This document shows positions 59,204 to 64,000 of a stretch of DNA of 64,000 nt, one piece after another. Positions within the stretch are counted from its first letter, which is position 1. Every line of letters starts with the position of its first letter. This DNA comes from Ensifer adhaerens (GTDB taxonomy: Bacteria > Pseudomonadota > Alphaproteobacteria > Rhizobiales > Rhizobiaceae): positions 62,001-126,000 of the forward strand of contig NZ_LGAP01000010.1 in assembly GCF_001270265.1 (NCBI RefSeq). The letters run 5' to 3'. Both the position numbers and the translations under genes were made by a program. The notes beneath the pieces are model-generated. The model saw nothing but the letters and a program-made list of their open reading frames with translations, searched no databases and was not told the origin of the DNA.

Positions 59204-59261
59204 CGCGGGGATCGAGATGTCTCGCCTGCGCAGCGGCGCTCGACGGTGAAGGAGAACAGGT

Positions 59262-60029
59262 TTGTCATTTCCACTTTTCGACCTCAAAGGCCGGCGCGCC
59301 TTGGTGACGGGTTCGTCGCAGGGCATCGGGCTCGCGTTGGCGCGTGGTCTCGCCGAGCACGGCGCGGCGTTAGTCCTGAACGGTCGCGACCGCTCGAAGC
59401 TGGAGGCGGCCGCTGCCTCATTGAAGAACGCCGACCACACTGTCGATGTCGCGGATTTCGACGTCACGGACGCCGAAGCGGTGAAGCGTGGCGTCGATGC
59501 GATCGAGCAGGATGTCGGCGCCATCGACATCCTCGTCAACAATGCCGGCACGCAGTTCCGCTCCCCGCTTGAGGACTTTCCGGTCGAGCGCTTCGAGCAA
59601 CTGCTAAAGACGAATATTTCGAGCGTCTTCTACGTCGGTCAGGCGGTTGCCCGACACATGATCGGTCGCGGTCGCGGCAAGATCATCAACATCGCCTCGG
59701 TGCAGAGCGAGCTCGCGCGCCCGTCGATCGCCCCCTACACTGCGACCAAGGGTGCGGTCAGGAACCTGACGCGCGGCATGTGCACGGACTGGGCGAAATA
59801 CGGATTGCAGGTGAATGCGATCGCGCCCGGCTACTTCAAGACGCCGCTGAACCAGGCGCTGGTCGATAGCGTCGAGTTTTCCTCCTGGCTGGAAAAGCGC
59901 ACGCCCGCGGCCCGCTGGGGTGAGGTCGAAGAATTGGTGGGCGCGGCCGTCTTCCTGGCGAGCAACGCCTCCTCCTTTGTCAACGGACACACGCTCTATG
60001 TCGATGGCGGCATCACTACCAGCCTCTGA
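59262..60029 (+). CDS. Gluconate 5-dehydrogenase / SDR (IdnO-like)
   Basis: 255 aa from TTG 59262 with AAGGAG 7 nt upstream. FDLKGRRALVTGSSQGIGLA is the Ga5DH-type opening; NNAGTQFRSPLEDFPVERFE, IINIASVQSELARPSIAPYT with catalytic Ser, Tyr and Lys (YTATKGA), and the C-terminal GHTLYVDGGITTS fit IdnO/GnO. It would reduce 5-keto-D-gluconate to D-gluconate with NAD(P)H. Overlaps gluconokinase by 26 bp, and IdnD lies two genes downstream, forming an L-idonate route. Confidence 0.9.
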   Translation: MSFPLFDLKGRRALVTGSSQGIGLALARGLAEHGAALVLNGRDRSKLEAAAASLKNADHTVDVADFDVTDAEAVKRGVDAIEQDVGAIDILVNNAGTQFRSPLEDFPVERFEQLLKTNISSVFYVGQAVARHMIGRGRGKIINIASVQSELARPSIAPYTATKGAVRNLTRGMCTDWAKYGLQVNAIAPGYFKTPLNQALVDSVEFSSWLEKRTPAARWGEVEELVGAAVFLASNASSFVNGHTLYVDGGITTSL

Positions 60030-60576
60030 GATCCGCCGCGGCTTCGGCCCGGTCGTCGTCATGGGCGTGTCCGGCTGCGGTAAGTCCGCGGTTGGCGAAC
60101 GGCTCGCCACCTATCTGGGTGCGAGCTTCATCGAGGGCGACAGCCTGCATTCGGTTCAAAATGTCGAGAAGATGCGCAGCGGCATCCCGCTGACCGATGC
60201 CGACCGCTGGCCCTGGCTCGAGGAGATCGGCGCGCGGCTGGCAAGCCCAGCGGCCACCGTCGTGTCGTGTTCGGCCTTGAAGCGAGCCTATCGCGAGCGG
60301 CTGCGGGAGGTTGCCTGGCAGCCAATCACCTTCGTCTTCCTGCAGGGCACCCGGGCGTTGCTCGCGACGCGCCTGGCAGAGCGAAAGGGCCACTACATGC
60401 CGCTGTCGCTGCTCGACAGCCAACTTGCCATCCTCGAGCTGCCCTTAGGGGAGGCGGACGTCGTGACCATCGAAATCGATCAGTCGCTGGAGCGCATCGT
60501 GGCGCTGGCGATGAACACCCTGGCGATCCGCGCGGATCGCGCGGCCAGTGAAGAACCCACGGGAGGAAAATCATGA
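60004..60576 (+). CDS. gntK: Gluconokinase
   Basis: 190-aa P-loop kinase from ATG 60004 (MAASLPASEIRRGFGPVVVM), overlapping the SDR gene by 26 bp. GVSGCGKSAVGERLATYLGA is the P-loop; EGDSLHSVQNVEKMRSGIPL, TDADRWPWLEEIGARL and CSALKRAYRERLRE are diagnostic for GntK/IdnK. It phosphorylates gluconate to 6-phosphogluconate, feeding the Gnd enzyme encoded 2 kb downstream. Starts early enough that translational coupling to the SDR is likely. Confidence 0.94.
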   Translation: MAASLPASEIRRGFGPVVVMGVSGCGKSAVGERLATYLGASFIEGDSLHSVQNVEKMRSGIPLTDADRWPWLEEIGARLASPAATVVSCSALKRAYRERLREVAWQPITFVFLQGTRALLATRLAERKGHYMPLSLLDSQLAILELPLGEADVVTIEIDQSLERIVALAMNTLAIRADRAASEEPTGGKS

Positions 60577-61520
60577 CGAAACCGGACATCCTGTTGATGG
60601 GACCCTATCCGGATTGGGACCTGGTGGATCTCGAAGCGCGTTACGCGGTCCACAAGATCTATGAGGCCGAGGATCGGGATGCGTTCCTTGCGACGCACGG
60701 GCCGACCATCCGGGCGATCGCCACTCGAGGCGAGCTCGGCGCATCGGCGGACCTGATCGGCAAGCTCCCGCAGGTGGAGATCGTATCTGTCTATGGTGTC
60801 GGTTACGACGCCGTCGACCTCGCTGCCTGCCGTGAGCGCGGTATCCGCGTCACCAATACCCCTGACGTGCTGACCAATGACGTTGCCGATCTCGGCGTCG
60901 CCATGATGCTCTGCCAGTCGAGGGGCATGATCGGCGCGGAAAGCTGGGTCAGGGACGGAAGCTGGAGGACACAAGGCCTCTATCCGCTGAAGCGGCGGGT
61001 CTGGGGGCAGAGGGCCGGCGTGCTCGGCCTCGGCCGCATCGGTTTTGAAGTGGCCAAGCGCCTCAGCGGCTTCGACATGGACATCGCCTATAGCGACGTC
61101 ACTGAGAAGCCCTATGCGGACGGCATGACGTTTGTCGCTGATCCCGTCGCTCTGGCAGAGCGCTCGGATGTCTTGTTTGTGACGCTCGCAGCCTCTGCCG
61201 CGACGCGGCACATCGTCTCGAAGGAGGTCATCGAGGCGCTCGGCCCGGAGGGGATGCTGATCAACATCTCGCGGGCCTCCAACATCGACGAGGACGCTCT
61301 CCTTGATGCGCTCGAAAGCGGGACACTCGGTTCGGCAGCGCTCGATGTCTTCGAGGGCGAACCGATGCTCAATCCTCGCTTCCTGAACCTCGACAACGTC
61401 CTGCTACAGCCCCACCATGCCTCCGGCACGATCGAGACCCGCAAGGCGATGGGCAAGCTCGTCCGTGACAATCTTGCCGCGCATTTTGCCGGCGAAGCAC
61501 TGCCAACCCCTGTCGTCTGA
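60573..61520 (+). CDS. D-isomer-specific 2-hydroxyacid dehydrogenase (hydroxypyruvate/2-ketogluconate reductase)
   Basis: 315 aa, ATGA overlap with gntK. NAD(P) motif LGLGRIGFEVAKRLSGF in the middle; catalytic Arg in LINISRASNID, Glu in DVFEGEPML, His in LQPHHASGTIETR. The GYDAVDLAACRERGIRVTNT segment is typical of GhrB/hydroxypyruvate reductases. Reduces 2-keto acids such as hydroxypyruvate, glyoxylate or 2-ketogluconate. Position between gluconokinase and IdnD favours a ketogluconate. Confidence 0.9.
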   Translation: MTKPDILLMGPYPDWDLVDLEARYAVHKIYEAEDRDAFLATHGPTIRAIATRGELGASADLIGKLPQVEIVSVYGVGYDAVDLAACRERGIRVTNTPDVLTNDVADLGVAMMLCQSRGMIGAESWVRDGSWRTQGLYPLKRRVWGQRAGVLGLGRIGFEVAKRLSGFDMDIAYSDVTEKPYADGMTFVADPVALAERSDVLFVTLAASAATRHIVSKEVIEALGPEGMLINISRASNIDEDALLDALESGTLGSAALDVFEGEPMLNPRFLNLDNVLLQPHHASGTIETRKAMGKLVRDNLAAHFAGEALPTPVV

Positions 61521-61529
61521 GGCCATAAG

Positions 61530-62561
61530 ATGAAAGCCGTTGTCATTCACGCCGCCAAGGATTTGCGGATCGAGGATCGCGAGACGGAGGCCCCGGGACC
61601 GGGCCAGGTCGAGGTTCAGATCGAAGCCGGCGGTATCTGCGGATCCGACCTGCACTACTACAACCATGGCGGCTTCGGCACGGTGCGCCTGCGCGAGCCG
61701 ATGATCCTCGGCCATGAGGTCGCCGGCACGATCAGGGCGCTCGGTGACGGTGTCCGCGGCCTCTCTATCGGTGACCGGGTGGCCGTGTCGCCGAGCCGCC
61801 CCTGCGGGACGTGCGACTATTGCCAGCGCGGTCAGCAGAACCATTGCCTGAACATGCGCTTCTACGGCAGCGCCATGCCGATGTCGCATATCCAGGGAGC
61901 GTTTCGGCAGCGCCTGGTCGCCGAGGCGTGGCAGTGCCACAAGGTCGCTGATGGCGTCTCGAGCAACGAGGCGGCACTCGCCGAACCCTTTGCCGTGACC
62001 CTTCACGCCGTGGCGCGCGCGGGCTCTTTGCTTGGCAAGCGGGTTCTCGTCACCGGCTGTGGGCCGATCGGGGCACTGGCGATCATCGCCGCGCGCGTTC
62101 ACGGTGCGCGTGAGATCGTCGCCACCGACGTCATGGACGGCGTGCTTGACAAGGCGCTATCGATCGGAGCCGATCGGGTGATCAATGTCGCCAACAATCC
62201 CGATCAGCTCGCCGCCTACGCCGCCAACAAGGGCACCTTCGATGTCCAGTTCGAGGCCTCGGGAAATGCGCAGGCGGTGCGCTCCGGTCTCGACGTCCTG
62301 AAGCCGCGATCGGTGCTCGTCCAGCTCGGGCTGGGCGGCGATGTTGCCATCCCGCAAAACCTCGTGGTGGCAAAAGAGATCGAGATGCGCGGCACGTTCC
62401 GGTTCCATGAAGAGTTCGGGCTGGCCGTCGATCTCATCAACGCCGGCCGGGTGGACTTGACCCCATTGTTGACCGGGATCTTCCCCCTGGAAGACGCGGT
62501 GCGTGCTTTCGAGACTGCCGGCGACCGCAGTCGTTCGATGAAAGTGCAACTCGCCTTCTAG
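61530..62561 (+). CDS. idnD: L-idonate 5-dehydrogenase
   Basis: 343-aa zinc alcohol dehydrogenase superfamily enzyme. Catalytic zinc ligands: Cys37 in GICGSDLHYYNHGGFG, His62/Glu63 in LGHEVAG, later Glu in LAEPFAVTLHAV. Structural zinc: four cysteines in RPCGTCDYCQRGQQNHC. GSDLHYYNHGGFGTVRLREP is the IdnD hallmark. NAD motif VTGCGPIGALAIIAARVHG. It oxidises L-idonate to 5-keto-D-gluconate, which the SDR and kinase upstream then convert to 6-phosphogluconate. Last gene before a hairpin and a RIME-like element. Confidence 0.93.
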   Translation: MKAVVIHAAKDLRIEDRETEAPGPGQVEVQIEAGGICGSDLHYYNHGGFGTVRLREPMILGHEVAGTIRALGDGVRGLSIGDRVAVSPSRPCGTCDYCQRGQQNHCLNMRFYGSAMPMSHIQGAFRQRLVAEAWQCHKVADGVSSNEAALAEPFAVTLHAVARAGSLLGKRVLVTGCGPIGALAIIAARVHGAREIVATDVMDGVLDKALSIGADRVINVANNPDQLAAYAANKGTFDVQFEASGNAQAVRSGLDVLKPRSVLVQLGLGGDVAIPQNLVVAKEIEMRGTFRFHEEFGLAVDLINAGRVDLTPLLTGIFPLEDAVRAFETAGDRSRSMKVQLAF

Positions 62562-62570
62562 TCGCCATTG

Positions 62571-62606
62571 CTCCAGGCGACCGCGGGATCCCACGATCGC
62601 CTGGAG
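62571..62606 (+). terminator. Hairpin terminator after idnD
   Basis: Perfect 10-bp stem CTCCAGGCGA / TCGCCTGGAG with a 16-nt loop, 10 bp after the idnD stop. Only a weak T/C tract follows (CCTTCACC). Confidence 0.55.
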
Positions 62607-62636
62607 CCTTCACCCCGAGCGCTCGGAAACATCACC

Positions 62637-62738
62637 TAAAGCGCGTTGCGGTTAAGCAGCGTCGTGCAACGCGCTTTAACTGTTTGATTTTACGCATGTC
62701 GTTATCGCAAAACCGCTGCGCACTTTTGCGCGACATGC
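62637..62738. repeat. RIME-type palindromic intergenic element
   Basis: Two palindromes in tandem: TAAAGCGCGTTGC (62637-62649) / GCAACGCGCTTTA (62666-62678), then GCATGTCG (62694-62701) / CGACATGC (62731-62738), joined by GTTTGATTTTACGCAT. The order and wording (AAAGCGCG...CGCGCTTTA, TTTTACGCATGTC, AAACCGC-GCGCAC, GCGCGACATGC) match the Rhizobium intergenic mosaic element as I know it. Non-coding, non-autonomous. Confidence 0.75.
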
Positions 62739-62770
62739 TCTAGCGTCCAATCTCCTGAGGAGGCAATCAC

Positions 62771-64000
62771 GTGTCACAGGCGGAAATCGGCCTTATCGGT
62801 CTCGGTGTCATGGGCTCGAACCTGGCGCTCAACATCGCTGAAAAAGGCAACAAGATCGCGGTGTTCAACCGCACCGTCGAGGCGACGCACAAATTCTACG
62901 CGGAAGCCGGCGAGCTTCAGGGCCAGATCGTGCCCTGCGACACCATCGAAGCGTTTGTCGCCGCCATCCGCCCGCCGCGCCCGATCATCATCATGATCAA
63001 GGCCGGCGAGCCGGTCGACCAGCAGATGGAAATCCTCAAGCCCTACCTCGCCAAGGGCGACATCATGATCGATGCCGGCAATGCCAATTTCCGCGACACG
63101 ATGCGCCGCTTCGAGGCGCTGACGGATTCGGGCCTGACCTTCATCGGCATGGGCGTTTCCGGCGGTGAAGAGGGCGCCCGTCATGGCCCGTCGATCATGG
63201 TCGGCGGCACGGAAGACTCCTGGAAGCGCGTCGAGACGGTGCTGACCTCGATCGCCGCCAAATACGACAACGACCCGTGTGTTGCCTGGCTCGGCGAAAA
63301 CGGCGCCGGTCACTTCGTCAAGACGATCCACAACGGCATCGAATATGCCGACATGCAGATGATCGCCGAGATCTACGGCATCCTGCGCGACGGCCTGAAG
63401 ATGACGGCCGGCGAAATCGGCGAGGTGTTTGGCGCCTGGAACAAGGGCCGGCTGAACTCCTACCTGATCGAGATCACCGAGAAGGTCTTGAAGGCGGCAG
63501 ACCCGCTGACCGGCAAGCCGATCGTCGACCTGATCCTCGACAAGGCCGGCCAGAAGGGCACCGGCAAGTGGTCGGTGATCGAGGCGCAGACCATGGGCGT
63601 GCCGGCAACCGCGATCGAAGCGGCCGTTGCCGCGCGCAGCATCTCGTCGGCGAAGGCAGAGCGCGAAGCCGCCGAGACGATTCTTGGCCTGCCGGCTGTC
63701 GGCGCGTTCGAGGTCACCGATAAGGCAGCCTTCATCAAGGACCTGGAAAACGCGCTGCTGGCCGCCAAGATCGGCGCCTATGCGCAAGGCTTTGCCGTCA
63801 TGTCCGCTGCGTCGAAGGAGTTTGACTGGTCGCTGCCGATGCCAACGATTGCCAAGATCTGGCGCGCCGGCTGCATCATCCGCTCGCAGTTCTTGGATGA
63901 AATCACCACTGCCTTCACCAAGGCGCCCGATGCCGCCAACCTGATCGTCACGCCGGCCTTTGCCGCCATGGTCAAGGAAACCGACGCAGCACTGCGCCGC
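62771..64000 (+). CDS. gnd: 6-phosphogluconate dehydrogenase, decarboxylating (partial)
   Basis: GTG start at 62771, 7 nt after GAGGAGG; at least 410 codons to the window edge, where the gene continues. Oxidises 6-phosphogluconate to ribulose 5-phosphate and CO2. NADP motif IGLIGLGVMGSNLALNIAEK, NRTV, DAGNANFRDTMRRFEAL, catalytic VSGGEEGARHGPSIMVGG, and Lys in GHFVKTIHNGIEYADMQMIA, as well as GTGKWSVIEAQTMGVP. It is separated from idnD by a terminator and the RIME element, so it has its own promoter, but it receives the product of the idonate/gluconate genes. Confidence 0.97.
   Translation, partial: MSQAEIGLIGLGVMGSNLALNIAEKGNKIAVFNRTVEATHKFYAEAGELQGQIVPCDTIEAFVAAIRPPRPIIIMIKAGEPVDQQMEILKPYLAKGDIMIDAGNANFRDTMRRFEALTDSGLTFIGMGVSGGEEGARHGPSIMVGGTEDSWKRVETVLTSIAAKYDNDPCVAWLGENGAGHFVKTIHNGIEYADMQMIAEIYGILRDGLKMTAGEIGEVFGAWNKGRLNSYLIEITEKVLKAADPLTGKPIVDLILDKAGQKGTGKWSVIEAQTMGVPATAIEAAVAARSISSAKAEREAAETILGLPAVGAFEVTDKAAFIKDLENALLAAKIGAYAQGFAVMSAASKEFDWSLPMPTIAKIWRAGCIIRSQFLDEITTAFTKAPDAANLIVTPAFAAMVKETDAALRR

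Noticed and set aside
62774-63787. 337-codon minus-strand ORF over gnd
   Set aside because: Antisense of 6-phosphogluconate dehydrogenase, which has all catalytic motifs.
1-64000. CRISPR arrays or intact insertion sequences
   Set aside because: No regularly spaced direct repeats and no complete transposase with terminal inverted repeats were seen; only fragments (serine recombinase, IS3 OrfB).

Overview
The window looks like a chromosomal or megaplasmid segment of a rhizobial alphaproteobacterium, most likely Sinorhizobium/Ensifer. The basis is overall high GC, dense same-strand operons with ATGA/GTGA overlaps, many solute-binding-protein ABC transporters, and a RIME-like palindromic intergenic element at about 62637-62738. 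I saw no rRNA gene and no intact tRNA gene. All calls come from reading the sequence; no database search was run.

Layout. (1) 1-7952: a branched-chain amino-acid type ABC transporter (livF partial, livG, livM, livH and binding protein), then tryptophan 2,3-dioxygenase, an anthranilate-CoA ligase-like enzyme and a divergent kynurenine formamidase-like hydrolase. Together they suggest uptake and breakdown of tryptophan, kynurenine or anthranilate. (2) 8100-11131: a patch of remnants (DUF4143 ATPase tail, tRNA-like 3' end, frameshifted XRE regulator, truncated VapB-like antitoxin, EamA tail) around an intact nucleotidyltransferase gene that has two large palindromic operators. (3) 11162-16926: an RND efflux pump with a divergent TetR regulator, then a clipped carboxymuconolactone-decarboxylase gene. 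(4) 17000-20870: a decayed prophage or mobile region with a broken GH24 lysozyme, two paralogous tiny membrane proteins, small unknown genes, a serine-recombinase fragment and several perfect inverted repeats.

(5) 20878-47068: an accessory catabolic island. It begins with a RES/Xre toxin-antitoxin pair and a LacI-controlled ABC transporter with a GH127 beta-L-arabinofuranosidase, followed by an M24 peptidase and a LysR/quinone reductase pair. Next comes a ten-gene set (GntR, DapA-family lyase, aldehyde dehydrogenase, FAD oxidase, betaine/proline-type ABC transporter, proline-racemase-family protein, GlxA/AraC-type regulator) that mirrors the four-step trans-4-hydroxyproline route to 2-oxoglutarate. 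The racemase homologue has lost its second catalytic cysteine and its active-site histidine. A 79-bp segment at 20434-20512 recurs inverted at 46990-47068, at the other edge of the island, covering the 3' end of a dienelactone-hydrolase gene and an IS3 transposase scrap.

(6) 47489-53497: accB and accC paralogues, a BCCP-like protein without the biotin-accepting lysine, and 5-oxoprolinase pxpB-pxpC-pxpA, followed by an aminotransferase. (7) 53502-64000: a LysR regulator, a short-chain dehydrogenase, a polar-amino-acid type ABC transporter, an RraA/CHA-aldolase-like protein, and an L-idonate/5-ketogluconate/gluconate route (IdnD, gluconate 5-dehydrogenase, gluconokinase, 2-hydroxyacid dehydrogenase) running towards a partial 6-phosphogluconate dehydrogenase.

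The most unusual points are the racemase homologue missing catalytic residues inside an otherwise complete hydroxyproline-type cluster with a betaine-type importer, the lysine-less carrier-protein homologue fixed in the pxp operon, the double operator upstream of the nucleotidyltransferase gene, and the inverted duplication bounding the island.
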